A stretch of DNA of 64,000 nucleotides from Siminovitchia thermophila (GCF_016909185.1 NZ_JAFBFH010000005.1:1-64000); one strand, 5' to 3'. Positions 53,064 to 62,746 are shown, numbered from the stretch's first letter. Numbers and translations are program-made. The notes: generated from the letters alone by a model not told the origin.

Positions 53064-53849
53064 TTGAATCGGCTTATTAGTATTTCAACGCATGTTTTAG
53101 CTTTTCTTTGGGCGCTTCCACTTTTTGGAATCATTTATATGGCTTTTAAAGACACGAAGGCAGAAGGATATTCCTTTACCCTTCAGCACTTTGTCGAAGC
53201 TTGGCATTCAGCTCCTTTTGCCCAATATTATATCAATACGCTGATCATTGTTACCGTCATTTTAGCGGTGCAACTCATTACGATCACGCTCGCAGCCTAT
53301 GCTTTTGCACGGATGAACTTTATCGGTAAAAGTGTGATTTTTCTTCTTTATCTCGTCCAAATTATGATTCCGGTAGAATTATTGATTTTCCCCAATTCGG
53401 GGACAATCGCCCAGTTGGGAATCTATGATACGAAATGGGCGATTATGTTGCCATATTTTACTTCCGCTTTCGGTGTGTTTTTACTAAGGCAAACGTTTAA
53501 AGGCATACCATATGAACTGGAAGAAGCGGCCAAAATGGAAGGGTGCAATCGGCTGCAAACGATTTGGCATGTGTATGTTCCGCTGGCGAAGCCAACTTAT
53601 GTTGCCTTTGGTTTAATTTCTATTTGTTCACAATGGAGCAATTTTTTGTGGCCTTTGATCATTACTGATTCAGATTCCAATCGACCATTGACCGTGGGGC
53701 TTTCCATGTTTGCCAAAGCCTCCGATTCCGGAGCTCAATGGGGGGTTGTTGGAGCGGCAACGTTATTTGTTGCATTTCCTCTATTGCTGGCTTTCTTTAT
53801 TTTTCAAAAGCAATTTATTTCCAGCTTTATGCATTCGGGAATTAAATAG
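53064..53849 (+). CDS. ugpE: Glycerol-3-phosphate ABC permease UgpE-like
   Basis: 261 residues, six helices, EAA loop ELEEAAKMEGCNRLQTIWHV, terminal FISSFMHSGIK (the usual GxxK end of carbohydrate permeases). TTG start behind AAGGTGGTATTCCA. Confidence 0.88.
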   Translation: MNRLISISTHVLAFLWALPLFGIIYMAFKDTKAEGYSFTLQHFVEAWHSAPFAQYYINTLIIVTVILAVQLITITLAAYAFARMNFIGKSVIFLLYLVQIMIPVELLIFPNSGTIAQLGIYDTKWAIMLPYFTSAFGVFLLRQTFKGIPYELEEAAKMEGCNRLQTIWHVYVPLAKPTYVAFGLISICSQWSNFLWPLIITDSDSNRPLTVGLSMFAKASDSGAQWGVVGAATLFVAFPLLLAFFIFQKQFISSFMHSGIK

Positions 53850-54595
53850 CGGGGTAACGGGAATGGGTGTTCAATTTCAACCTATACAATATTTTCATAT
53901 CCAATGATGTTGATGAAGCGAGGGCTATTTTGATCGGCAAGAGTTGGAAGTCGATTGAAATCATGTAGAAGGCAGTCGGTACGGACGAAGTTTATTTATT
54001 GGAAGTGAGCCGAGCGCAATGGGGAAAATGCGGATAGCTTGGCAATGGCGGTGAAGTTTCGTTTATACTCCGTTTGCCGATCGGCCGCTTTAATCCTGCT
54101 TTACCCGATCATTTGGAAAAAATGTTTGCCTATTATGGACATATGGAATGTTGATGATGTTGTTCTGAAAATCCGGGTAGCAATTCTGGCACAAGAAGAT
54201 GGGATAGAATCAGCGGCTCGTTTTCCCCTGAACATGTTGGGTGATTTACCCGATGAAACCAAACTTGCCATTGAAAATGCTCCAATCGGAAAATGTCATC
54301 GGAGCAACTATGGAGGAAGTGTTTTTCATCGTTTGAAAAATAGCAACCGCCGTGCCGGGATCATGTTGGAAACAGGTCATTGTTATGTATTGGAGAATGG
54401 TGTATTCGGCTTGCATATCAATGACTACCATGGCCATAGTATGAACATTTGCAAATTGGTAGGGAATCGCTCTTTTCTCATTTCAGGGAAGCACCTTCTG
54501 AATTGATCCTGAAAACAAATACGATGAAAAGGACAGAATGTTCAAAGAAACAAATTATGACATTACTTCAACGTTAATGGCTGGAGGATGAGAAG
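53850..54595 (+). pseudogene. Decayed gene between ugpE and ugpC
   Basis: Protein-like pieces in changing frames: NDVDEARAILIGKSWKSIEI (about 53905-53965), then a stop, then VSFILRLPIGRFNPALPDHL (about 54056-54115) and ENVIGATMEEVFFIV (about 54291-54335). These suggest a gene of about 200 codons, once part of the ugp operon, now full of stops. Family not recognised. The 155-codon frame 54039-54506 runs through it without a ribosome site. Confidence 0.55.
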
Positions 54596-55681
54596 ATGCC
54601 AAACATTCAACTAGATCATATATACAAAAAATATCCCAAAAGCGGGGAATATTCCGTCAAGGATTTTCATTTGGAAATTGAAGATAAAGAATTTATCGTG
54701 CTTGTCGGACCTTCCGGGTGCGGGAAATCAACTACATTAAGAATGATTGCCGGATTGGAAGATATTTCCGGAGGGGATTTATTCATTTCCGGGAAAAGGG
54801 TAAACGATTTGCCGCCCAAAGACCGAGACATTGCCATGGTGTTTCAAAACTACGCGTTGTATCCTCATATGACAGTGTTTGAGAATATGGCGTTTGGCTT
54901 GAAGATTCAAAAGGAGCCCAAGGATCAAATTGCAAAAAAGGTCCATGAGGCAGCTGAGATTCTCGGCTTAACCCATTTGTTAAAAAGAAAACCAAAAGAG
55001 CTTTCCGGCGGCCAAAGGCAAAGGGTAGCATTGGGACGGGCCATTGTACGGAATGCCGGAATTTTTCTTATGGATGAACCACTGTCGAACCTGGATGCGA
55101 AATTACGGGTGCAAATGAGGGCGGAAATTAGTAAATTACACCGTCAACTTGGGACTACAACGATTTATGTCACTCATGACCAGACAGAAGCCATGACGAT
55201 GGCAACGAGAATTGTCATCATGAAAGATGGATTGATTCAGCAAATCGGCTCCCCGGCAGAAGTATATAAACGGCCGGCAAATATATTTGTCGCTAGTTTT
55301 ATTGGCTCGCCTGGTATGAATTTCTTGAAAGGCGACATTCGGGAAGATGGCTTCTTTATAGGTTCTGGCGATATCCGTTATCCTTTTTCGGCCAGCCAAA
55401 AGGCTCTTATTGAAAAAAATGGGCGCAAGCCGGTCATGATGGGAGTCAGGCCGGAAAATATTATCATACATGATGAAAAAACCCCTTTTAAAGCAATCGT
55501 GGATTTAGTAGAGGTAAATGGGGCTGAAATGCTTGTTCACACTCGGTTTGCCGATCATTCCATTATCATTAAGTCCCAAACAAATGAAGCTATAAAGACT
55601 GGGGATACGATTTTTCTTGCAATTGAGGAGGATTCGATTCACTTATTTGATCAAGAGTCGGAGGAACGGCTTACAGATTGA
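54596..55681 (+). CDS. ugpC: Glycerol-3-phosphate ABC transporter ATPase UgpC/MsmX-like
   Basis: 361 residues: Walker A GPSGCGKSTTLR, signature LSGGQRQRVALGRA, Walker B IFLMDEPLSNLDAKLR, H-loop VTHDQTEAMT, and a C-terminal TOBE/OB domain (MMGVRPENIIIHDE). ATG behind GGAGGATGAGAAG. The presence of its own ATPase distinguishes it from systems that share MsmX. Confidence 0.93.
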   Translation: MPNIQLDHIYKKYPKSGEYSVKDFHLEIEDKEFIVLVGPSGCGKSTTLRMIAGLEDISGGDLFISGKRVNDLPPKDRDIAMVFQNYALYPHMTVFENMAFGLKIQKEPKDQIAKKVHEAAEILGLTHLLKRKPKELSGGQRQRVALGRAIVRNAGIFLMDEPLSNLDAKLRVQMRAEISKLHRQLGTTTIYVTHDQTEAMTMATRIVIMKDGLIQQIGSPAEVYKRPANIFVASFIGSPGMNFLKGDIREDGFFIGSGDIRYPFSASQKALIEKNGRKPVMMGVRPENIIIHDEKTPFKAIVDLVEVNGAEMLVHTRFADHSIIIKSQTNEAIKTGDTIFLAIEEDSIHLFDQESEERLTD

Positions 55682-55719
55682 TGTTGCTTGAACTTCTACT
55701 GAAAAAGGCGGAGAGTCCA

Positions 55720-56517
55720 ATGGTAAATATAGATCATTATGATGCATTTTGTTTTGATTTAGATGGTACGATTTTTTTGGGCGATGAAATTTTACCAGGA
55801 GCAAAAGACAGTGTTGACTTTATTAGGGCACAAGGTAAGAAGGTGCTGTTTATTACAAACTCCCCCACTTTAACACGCAAAGGATGTCAGGAAAAGTTGG
55901 AACGGCTAGGGGTGGCTTCGTCTATTGAAGAAGTGTTTACAGCATCTTATATTGCGGCATTGTATTTTACCAAATATTTCCCGGAATCCTCGGTTTATGT
56001 CGTTGGTGAGAAAGCAATCAAGGAAGAGTTCAAGCAATTTTCATTACAATTGACTGAAGCTCCTTTAGAAGCAACACATGTAATTGTCGGTCTCGACCGC
56101 TCCTTTAATTATGAAAAGCTGAACGCGGCCATGACGGCGGTACGCAACGGGGCGAAGTTAATTGTAACGAATCCCGATCCATTTTGTCCGGTTCCAGGAG
56201 GATTTATTTCAGATACATTGGCCATTGCCCGGGCAATTGAAACGGCGTCTGGGCATGATATTTTTAAAGTAATCGGAAAGCCCTCTACTTTTTATGGCGA
56301 TATGATCCTTACGCAACTGAATGTTTCAAGGGAACGCTGTTTAATTATAGGAGATCGCCTTGAAACAGATATCATGCTGGGAAAATTAAATGCTTTTCGC
56401 ACTTGTCTCGTATTGACAGGAGTAGCCAGCCATGAAGATATTGAAAAATTGAACATATTTCCCGACTATATCATTCAGGGTTTACAATCAATGTTTGCAC
56501 ACCTTTTAAAGTCATAG
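55720..56517 (+). CDS. HAD-IIA family phosphatase (NagD/AraL/glycerol-phosphate phosphatase type)
   Basis: 265 residues with HAD motif I FDLDGTIFLG (nucleophile Asp), motif II ITNSPTLTRKG, the IIA cap domain, and motif IV LIIGDRLETDIMLGK. Starts at ATG 55720 behind AAGGCGGAGAG, 38 bases beyond ugpC; an ATG at 55681 is an alternative. In the ugp operon it may dephosphorylate imported glycerol phosphate or remove excess sugar phosphates. Confidence 0.88.
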   Translation: MVNIDHYDAFCFDLDGTIFLGDEILPGAKDSVDFIRAQGKKVLFITNSPTLTRKGCQEKLERLGVASSIEEVFTASYIAALYFTKYFPESSVYVVGEKAIKEEFKQFSLQLTEAPLEATHVIVGLDRSFNYEKLNAAMTAVRNGAKLIVTNPDPFCPVPGGFISDTLAIARAIETASGHDIFKVIGKPSTFYGDMILTQLNVSRERCLIIGDRLETDIMLGKLNAFRTCLVLTGVASHEDIEKLNIFPDYIIQGLQSMFAHLLKS

Positions 56518-56579
56518 ATATAGTCGACGACTGTCTCGCTCCCAAAGCTTTGCTTTTTGAAAGACAGAACTTGGTATTT

Positions 56580-56830
56580 ATCATTAAGAAAGATGAAGTT
56601 TCAATCAGGCCCACAAAAATGTCAATCATAAAGATGGTGTCACAAGATACGGTGTTTTCCCTACTGAAAAGAAGCGGAAAAAGGTAAAGGTCGAAAGTGT
56701 CCTACTGGCCACCTTAAACAACATCGCCCTCAAAGCTCGCGCATTTTTAGGGACGATGACAAAGCCGGAAAAACTTTTCTTGTCCTGTCGCTGCGCTTTC
56801 ACGAGACATTGCGAAAAACCATAAAAGATG
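56580..56830 (+). pseudogene. Possible transposase-like relic
   Basis: A frame around 56600-56750 reads NVNHKDGVTRYGVFPTEKKR, KKVKVESVLLATLNNIALKA, rather like the C-terminal end of a DDE transposase (basic patch then LNNI/LNLR). It is not preceded by an intact gene. Family assignment is weak. Confidence 0.3.
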
Positions 56831-56972
56831 GCGATGTGTCACTGCCGAATTTTTTGTCCTGTTGATCTAAGTCAATCGAGTTTTTACTGGCGGTTGTTTT
56901 GGGGATTCTTACTGCCCGTGAAGTGCTTTGCGAAAGAGGAAAGTGAAAAGAGTGGGCCTGCCACTCTTTTAT

Positions 56973-57344
56973 TTACATATCAATATGAACATGCCAATTT
57001 TGAGGATCCGAATGGGATTGACATACCAATTCTGGTGAAAAAACAAACGACCACGGATATACAGATGCACTGTTTATACGAAGATTGGGTGAAAAGATTC
57101 CTTTTGCAATGACTGTATGCTTTTCCAAGATTTCAACTTTGATTTTTTGAATATCCAAGCTTTGAGACATTTCGTTCCGTAAAAAAACAGTGGCGACAAG
57201 TCCCCCGTTTTTTTTATACTTTCCCCTAAATAAAACAGCGCTATATTGGGAAGATGAGGGTGGAAGCTGTTCCGCTGCCTGAAGGAGCTCATTTTTTTGT
57301 TTTGGAGTTAATTTGCTTGCCCAAACAGGATGAAATTGTATCAT
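56973..57344 (-). CDS. SLAP-domain protein
   Basis: 123 residues: MIQFHPVWASKLTPKQKNEL, VLFRGKYKKNGGLVATVFLR, SASVYPWSFVF match SLAP domains, short beta-rich modules found beside accessory Sec/S-layer assembly genes in Bacillaceae. No signal peptide. ATG behind AAGGAGGATACAG. Stand-alone here; role unknown. Confidence 0.78.
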   Translation of the reverse strand: MIQFHPVWASKLTPKQKNELLQAAEQLPPSSSQYSAVLFRGKYKKNGGLVATVFLRNEMSQSLDIQKIKVEILEKHTVIAKGIFSPNLRINSASVYPWSFVFSPELVCQSHSDPQNWHVHIDM

Positions 57345-57539
57345 CTGTATCCTCCTTCCTTTCGTTAGAATCCCTCCTCTTCTTATGTTAAATGAATGGA
57401 CGAGACATGTCACCCTCCCTGTCATATTTCCCGAGAAATAACCAGCATTTTTGTTTTTGCGACAGACTGATTTCCCAATTTGTCAAATGAGTTGGATCTT
57501 ACAAACATCTATAATCTTATAAGGATATGGACGGAAAGT

Positions 57540-57640
57540 AATAGCTTTCCCAGCTAGGTAACCCCATTTGAAAAAGATGGGGTGCTTCAAAAATGATAGA
57601 GAAGCCTTTTTTGTTATACTGAGGAAATAAGGAAATAATT
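57540..57640 (+). terminator. Hairpins ahead of the zinc-ribbon fragment
   Basis: ACCCCAT/ATGGGGT (about 57561-57586) followed by GCTTC/GAAGC with TTTTTT (57587-57622). Two consecutive stems with a T-run in a leader position could be an attenuator or riboswitch-like element; no known aptamer class was recognised. Confidence 0.45.
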
Positions 57641-57689
57641 ACCTTTTAAGGCATTTGCCATGAAATGCGATCAGAGGAGAGAAACATGG

Positions 57690-57839
57690 ATGAACGAAAA
57701 AACGTCAGCAACAGAATGCCCAAAATGCGGCGGGAAGGCTTTGGGAAAGGGCAAGCACATTGAATACGGCAGGATGAATGCGATCAATAATATAAACCTG
57801 GGATCCAATGTGGAATGGCTTACAGCACTGCTTTCTTGA
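57690..57839 (+). pseudogene. N-terminal fragment of a zinc-ribbon protein
   Basis: ATG at 57690 behind [49 protein letters not shown] matches the start of small Bacillus zinc-ribbon proteins with CPKCG. The second Cys pair that should follow is missing: after GSN the sequence becomes the complement of a surE-like fragment and stops. A truncation by rearrangement. Confidence 0.7.
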
Positions 57840-57943
57840 TCCGGACAGACAACATGAACTTCCCCAAAATGCAGAAGAACTTCTACGAGAGCTTCCAGAC
57901 CCGGCGCAAAACTGCCGTCATCGTTTGTTACTAAAAACTTCAA
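57806..57943 (-). pseudogene. surE: N-terminal fragment of surE (5'/3'-nucleotidase)
   Basis: From a TTG at 57943 behind GGAGGAGATCAAG the reading is [48 protein letters not shown]. This is the SurE start with the metal-binding NDDG motif. After about 45 codons it runs into the antisense of the zinc-ribbon fragment. It overlaps the end of the TIM-barrel gene at 57918. The join is tail to tail. Confidence 0.8.
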
Positions 57944-58721
57944 ACTTGATCTCCTCCATTGCTTGGCGGCATGTCTCCAAATAAGATAAGTGTTTCTGGA
58001 GCATCCAAGCATTTTCACTCGTGTCAAATCCATCCAAAACCGTTATATAGTCTTTGTTCATGATTCGTTCCAGGAATTGTTTTTGTTTTATTTTACCGTC
58101 TCCAAGAGGAGCATGAGGTTGTTCCAAGGTTGAGTCACGCAAATACATTTTATTCACACGTTGCAAATCATTCAATACGTTATCGAGCGAGATATGCGTT
58201 ATATGGAATGTCGTCTGAATCGCTTCGGATCGATGAGTGATAAATCTGTTTAAGGCAGCGGCCGTCGTGATCAATTCTTTATCGACTTCTTCCATTAATT
58301 CAACTGATAAAGTAATCCCATAATGATTTGCTATTTCTTCTAATTGATCGAGGCTCTGGTTTAATATTTTTTCATGCCACAAAGTCCATTCGGCGGATAA
58401 CGTCCTTTTTCCGGGATGGACGGTTACATTCTTTGCTTGAATGGCATCCGCAAAAATAATGGAGCGAAAAATTTCCTCCAACGATTTTCTTCGTATCCTT
58501 TCATTTAATGAACAAATATTTGTATCCCAACTAGCCGCATGGACCGTTACATCCAATCCATATTGTTTAAGCACCTGGACAATCTCCCGTGTATTCATAT
58601 GGCAAAACCAAGCCTGCTCTGCCCATAATTCGATTCCATCCAGATGAAACTCATGTGCCAGTTGTGCCATTTCGCGGATTCCTTTTCCCCACATTAATGT
58701 CGATGAGGCGTATAACTTCAA
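57918..58721 (-). CDS. Sugar phosphate isomerase/epimerase-like TIM-barrel protein
   Basis: 267 residues of the AP-endonuclease-2 fold: [52 protein letters not shown] and LSVELMEEV show the metal-ligand order (His, Glu). TTG at 58721 overlaps the stop of the PHP gene and lies behind GAGGGAG, so the two are translationally coupled. Probably part of glycerophosphodiester handling with the ugp genes, by position only. Confidence 0.8.
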   Translation of the reverse strand: MKLYASSTLMWGKGIREMAQLAHEFHLDGIELWAEQAWFCHMNTREIVQVLKQYGLDVTVHAASWDTNICSLNERIRRKSLEEIFRSIIFADAIQAKNVTVHPGKRTLSAEWTLWHEKILNQSLDQLEEIANHYGITLSVELMEEVDKELITTAAALNRFITHRSEAIQTTFHITHISLDNVLNDLQRVNKMYLRDSTLEQPHAPLGDGKIKQKQFLERIMNKDYITVLDGFDTSENAWMLQKHLSYLETCRQAMEEIKFEVFSNKR

Positions 58722-59551
58722 TATACTCCCTCCTCAATAGAAAGCTCTTTCAACCAGGCCAACACCTCATTTTCGTTAAAATGAACCGATCCAATAGGGT
58801 AAGGGCTTCTTGATGTGGGTCCGTGAAAGTCGCTTCCGACACTTTTTAACAGGTTAAATGTATCAGCCATATGATTCCAATATAATGTGGTCATTTGTTT
58901 ATGTCTGGAATAGTAAACTTCAATTCCGTCCAGTCCCCGGTCTACCAATTTTTTTAAGGACCATTCCCAACTATATTCTCCCGGATGGGCCACAAATGCC
59001 TTTCCGCCGGCGTGGTGAATGAGCTCGATAGCTTCTGTCGCCGACAGTCCTTCGCGATCAACAAAGGCTGGCGCGCCTTTCATGAGCAACGCTTGAAAAG
59101 CGTGCTCTCGATCAGAAAAGTAGCCTTGATCAACAAGTTCATCTGCAATATGTGTTCTGACAATGACTTTTTCATTTGCGCGTTTCCAACAAGCGTCCCA
59201 GTCGATCAAATAACCGAGCTGCTGCAACTTTGCGACAATTTTTTTGCTCCAAAAAACCCGCTCTTGTTGCCGCCAATGAATATATTCGCATAATCTTTTA
59301 TTCTCAACATCAAACCCATAGCCTAAAATATGAAGTTCTCCTTCTTCGCCGTCGGTGTTTAATTCGATTCCTGAAATGATAGTTATCCCTTTCTTGGCAG
59401 CGCTTTCCCGAATTTCTTTTGAACCTGCCATTTCATCATGATCTGTAATCGCCATGATGGAGACGCCGCGGAAACTGGCTTCTTCTACTAGTTTGAAAGG
59501 CGTCCACTGACCATCTGAATACGTACTATGGATATGTAAATCGACCTTCAT
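58718..59551 (-). CDS. PHP domain phosphoesterase
   Basis: 277 residues: MKVDLHIHSTYSDGQWTPFK (HxH metal motif), AITDHDEMAG, IISGIELN, VIVRTHIADELV, KAFVAHPGEYSW and SVGSDFHGPT supply the PHP metal ligands in order. Similar proteins hydrolyse phosphodiesters or 3',5'-bisphosphates. The adjoining ugp transporter suggests glycerophosphodiesters. ATG at 59551 behind GGAGGGTGATC. Confidence 0.88.
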   Translation of the reverse strand: MKVDLHIHSTYSDGQWTPFKLVEEASFRGVSIMAITDHDEMAGSKEIRESAAKKGITIISGIELNTDGEEGELHILGYGFDVENKRLCEYIHWRQQERVFWSKKIVAKLQQLGYLIDWDACWKRANEKVIVRTHIADELVDQGYFSDREHAFQALLMKGAPAFVDREGLSATEAIELIHHAGGKAFVAHPGEYSWEWSLKKLVDRGLDGIEVYYSRHKQMTTLYWNHMADTFNLLKSVGSDFHGPTSRSPYPIGSVHFNENEVLAWLKELSIEEGVY

Positions 59552-60023
59552 GATCACCCTCCATTTCCACAAAAATCCTCATCTATAACAATAGCGGAGG
59601 AATATCAATCACTTATTAGGTTTCATTAAGTTAGTCGTAAAGTTATTGTAAAGTAGATCGCCTGTGTCGTATTCGGCTGTTTTTTTGAAAAAAGTGGATC
59701 CATACAAGCATATAGAGACATGAAGTCGGGGGACTTTTCAAGTGGTATTTACCCAATGTAAAAATTTTAACACTCAGTTTACATTTGGCGGGCAATGGCG
59801 GTTGTAAAACCAAGTTTTCAACTCGGAAAGGATCGGACAGGCATTTTTTAAACGTAAGTAAAAGAAATATCAAGCGATTCTTGGTACAATGATATCGGAC
59901 AATTTTCTTGTATTATTCTAGGTTATGGCAAAAGCTGGCTGCAAAGTGTTGCCAGGGTAGTTATACGCCATACAGGTTTTTTATTCGGGAATCTGAAAAA
60001 AGCAAATGAAAGGAATTGGTAAG
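59552..60023. other. Spacer with no recognised gene
   Basis: About 470 bases; only short frames without ribosome sites. A possible promoter region lies near 59900-59930 ahead of pdxK, without clear consensus boxes. Confidence 0.45.
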
Positions 60024-60848
60024 ATGAGTATACATAGAGCATTATCCATTGCGGGTTCTGCCGCGAGAGGAGGAGCGGGGATCCAAGCGGATTTGAAAAC
60101 ATTTCAGGAACTGGATGTATTTGGAATGAGCGCCATTACGGCCATTGTGGCTAATCACCCAAGGACAGACCAGGGGATTTTTCCTCTGCCGGTGGATGCG
60201 ATAGAAGCACAAGTTTACACTGCCCTTCGGGACATTGGAGCGGATGCCATTAAAGTGGGAATGCTGTTTACGGAAGAAAATATTGGCAGCGTGGCAAGCT
60301 GGATTGAAGAGTCCGGTGTGTCTAGTGTTGTGGTAGATCCCGTCATGATTGGGAAGATGGGCTCGCCTTTATTGAAAGACGAAGCGATCATCGCGCTGAA
60401 AGAGAAACTACTGCCGCTCGCTACGGTTATCACACCCAATATGCCGGAAGCTGCTCGGTTGCTTGAGACAGACGAGCTGAAAACGGTCGAAGATTTGAAA
60501 GAATCCGCGAAAGCCTTGGCCGACCTGGGTCCGAAATATGTTCTTGTCAAGGGAGGGCGCTTAGAAGGACCTGCCACCGATGTGTTATATGATGGGGAAA
60601 AGTTTTATGTACTGGATGCTCCGCGAATTGACACGATTCATACGAATGGGGCGGGTTGCAGTTATTCTGCGGCCATTGCGGCAGAATTGGCAAAAGGCAA
60701 AGCAGTTCCCGAAGCGGTGGAGGAAGCAAAGAAATTTATCACTGCGGCCATCCGCCATTCGATTCAATTCAAGCGGGGCGTTGGCCCGACTTATCATGCC
60801 GCTTATCATAAATACGGAGAAGAAGGCGTAAAAGTAACAGTCGAATAA
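60024..60848 (+). CDS. pdxK: Pyridoxine/hydroxymethylpyrimidine kinase
   Basis: 274-residue ribokinase-like kinase of the ThiD/PdxK group: IAGSAARGGAGIQADLKTFQ, VVDPVMIG, VITPNMPEA, and the anion-hole/catalytic region IHTNGAGCSYSAAIAAELAK (the expected GAG-C with Asp replaced by Asn in T-x-GAGC). In most ThiD enzymes this is D-T-H-GTGC, while B. subtilis PdxK has GAGC. It phosphorylates B6 vitamers. ATG at 60024 behind AAAGGAATTGG. Confidence 0.88.
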   Translation: MSIHRALSIAGSAARGGAGIQADLKTFQELDVFGMSAITAIVANHPRTDQGIFPLPVDAIEAQVYTALRDIGADAIKVGMLFTEENIGSVASWIEESGVSSVVVDPVMIGKMGSPLLKDEAIIALKEKLLPLATVITPNMPEAARLLETDELKTVEDLKESAKALADLGPKYVLVKGGRLEGPATDVLYDGEKFYVLDAPRIDTIHTNGAGCSYSAAIAAELAKGKAVPEAVEEAKKFITAAIRHSIQFKRGVGPTYHAAYHKYGEEGVKVTVE

Positions 60849-60852
60849 ACAT

Positions 60853-61188
60853 TTACTCAAAGTACAAATAAGCTAACAGTACAAGCATAACGATATCTAG
60901 TCTTGCATTAAAAGCAAACTGCATAAAACTATCATTCAACACGGGAAATTTTGTTAAAATAATCGCGCCGATCATAATGCCAATTAATGGGAACGTGGCC
61001 TGTTGCACCCATTTTTTTAAAATGATGAGTAAGCCGCAAATGATTTCAATAACGGCTATAGCAGTCATGAATTGCAGCGGAAAAGGCAAATTCAAGCTAA
61101 TAAATGTTTCACCCAATTCAGGATTGACAAATTTCATGATTCCGGAAGTTATAAACACATAGCCGACGAGATATCGGACGATTGTCAA
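60853..61188 (-). CDS. DoxX-like four-helix membrane protein
   Basis: 111 residues: VRYLVGYVFITSGIMKFVNP with the DoxX-family GxxKF motif, then three further helices. Small quinone- or redox-associated membrane proteins; function unknown. Convergent with pdxK, only four bases between stops. Confidence 0.82.
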   Translation of the reverse strand: MTIVRYLVGYVFITSGIMKFVNPELGETFISLNLPFPLQFMTAIAVIEIICGLLIILKKWVQQATFPLIGIMIGAIILTKFPVLNDSFMQFAFNARLDIVMLVLLAYLYFE

Positions 61189-61365
61189 AGCCCATCCCCC
61201 CCAAATAAGAGCTTGTCTTTGTATATAGATATGAACATAATGAACGTAAATGCGTTATTTTTTATTTTTTAAAAATAAATGCCCGCAAACCATCTGTTGT
61301 TCCAATGTCTCCCTTGTCAGCCATATTGCATAGACTAATATATGGGGCCGCAAGGGGGTGGAAAG

Positions 61366-62106
61366 ATGGCAATATACTTCAATGATGAGGAACATCCTTA
61401 TATTTTTAAAACGGAAGAGGAAATCGACGGGCAGAACCAATCGATTGCCAAATACGATTATTGGTCCGATCTCATTGAAGAGCAAAAGCGAGTACAGTCC
61501 AAGATTGATCAGTCCTTAAAGGGCTTAAATCATAAAATAGAACAGCAAGAACATGCCCAGCAACAGCGTTGGCGAAAGATATACTATAAATTTAATGAAC
61601 AGCGGAAAATCAACGGAAAACGCAAGGAATTCGAGGATTATGTAAAGAACTGGCTGGAGAATATTGAGAGCCAGAACGAGCATCTTCAGATATTGCTGAA
61701 TGAGGACAGCCAATTAAAACAGGACATCCTGGAAAAATTGCACAATCTTAAGCAAATGCAACAAGATATTGAAAACCGTCTGGAAAAGCAGGAAGCGACA
61801 ATCGAAGATTTTCTGGCCGATTTGCGCGAGCACCATGAGTTCCAAAAGGACATGGGGATTCAGATATCCAAGCAAGAAGAAAGGCACCAAGAACTCCTTG
61901 ACAGGCTCGATAATCAGGAGGCGTTAACGGAAAAAGTGTTACGGCAAGTTACAAATCTTCGCTCCATTATATTTGAAAGAGCGGGCCACTTGGCAGAAAA
62001 AATCGAAAATGGCTACCAGCTTACCTCTTCATATATTTATAAATTATTGACCGGCCAGGTTTTCCTGTTAGAGCAGAAGGAGAAGCAGAAAAAAGGTACG
62101 GATTAG
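61366..62106 (+). CDS. Coiled-coil hypothetical protein
   Basis: 246 residues, nearly all charged helix: IEQQEHAQQQRWRKIYYKFN, LKQMQQDIENRLEKQEATIE, RHQELLDRLDNQEALTEKVL. The start contains HPYIFKTEEEIDGQNQSI. No family recognised; may be a spore or structural protein. ATG at 61366 behind CAAGGGGGTGG; the upstream frame is untranslated. Confidence 0.72.
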   Translation: MAIYFNDEEHPYIFKTEEEIDGQNQSIAKYDYWSDLIEEQKRVQSKIDQSLKGLNHKIEQQEHAQQQRWRKIYYKFNEQRKINGKRKEFEDYVKNWLENIESQNEHLQILLNEDSQLKQDILEKLHNLKQMQQDIENRLEKQEATIEDFLADLREHHEFQKDMGIQISKQEERHQELLDRLDNQEALTEKVLRQVTNLRSIIFERAGHLAEKIENGYQLTSSYIYKLLTGQVFLLEQKEKQKKGTD

Positions 62107-62214
62107 ACCAGTCCCGAATGCGAGCCATATGGCTTGCGTTCGGGAATTTTTTGTCCGAAAGAAACTTGAAATATAGTCCAAGTACTTGGAACACGAAGCA
62201 ATACTTCCCAAATG

Positions 62215-62655
62215 ATCAAACGAAACTCCGATTATCGGCAAATACTTCAAGGATTGAAGGCCACTCTGGTTGTAGGTACATACTCTCAAGGATTGAACTC
62301 CACTCCGTTTGTTGGAAAATACTCTCCAAAAGATTTAACGCCACTCTGTTTGTTGGAAAATACTCGCAAAAAGGTTGAAGGCCACTTGGTTTATCGGCTA
62401 ATACACTTCGGATGATCGAAGGCCACTCCGGTTGTCGGTACATACTCTCAAGGACCGAACGCCACTCCATTTGTTGGAAAATACTCTCCAAAAGATTTAA
62501 CGCCACTCCAGTTATCGGTACAATACGATCTAAAAGATTGAAGGCAACTTCGATTGTCGGAAAATGTTCTCCAAAAGATTGAACTCCACTCCGATTATCG
62601 GTACATACTCTCCAAAAGATTGACTAACCTCGGTTATTGGTAAATGCTCCTTCTC
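62215..62655. repeat. Array of about eleven imperfect 40-base tandem repeats
   Basis: Units of 39-43 bases recur without interruption. The unit approximates CCACTCCGATTGTCGG, TACATACTCTCCAAAAG, ATTGAAG. Units differ at 10-30 % of positions, and lengths vary, so the array is not in one reading frame; a minus-strand frame (62506-62216) repeats LLESIFQQTEWSS-like phrases. It lies between the coiled-coil gene and the secreted repeat protein. No spacers of CRISPR type exist. Confidence 0.85.
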
Positions 62656-62746
62656 CGATTTTCCGGGAGAACTACCAATATGCACATGATCTGTGAACGA
62701 CAGGGAATGCTATGTATGAGTATTTTTTGTCAAGGAGGAATGTTTT

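Noticed and set aside
57470-57640. Leader considered as a purine or c-di-GMP riboswitch
   Set aside because: Short stretches look similar, but the conserved core residues of neither class are present; only hairpins with a T-run are certain.
62215-62655. Repeat array considered as a CRISPR
   Set aside because: Units are contiguous and degenerate; there are no unique spacers between conserved repeats, and no cas genes.
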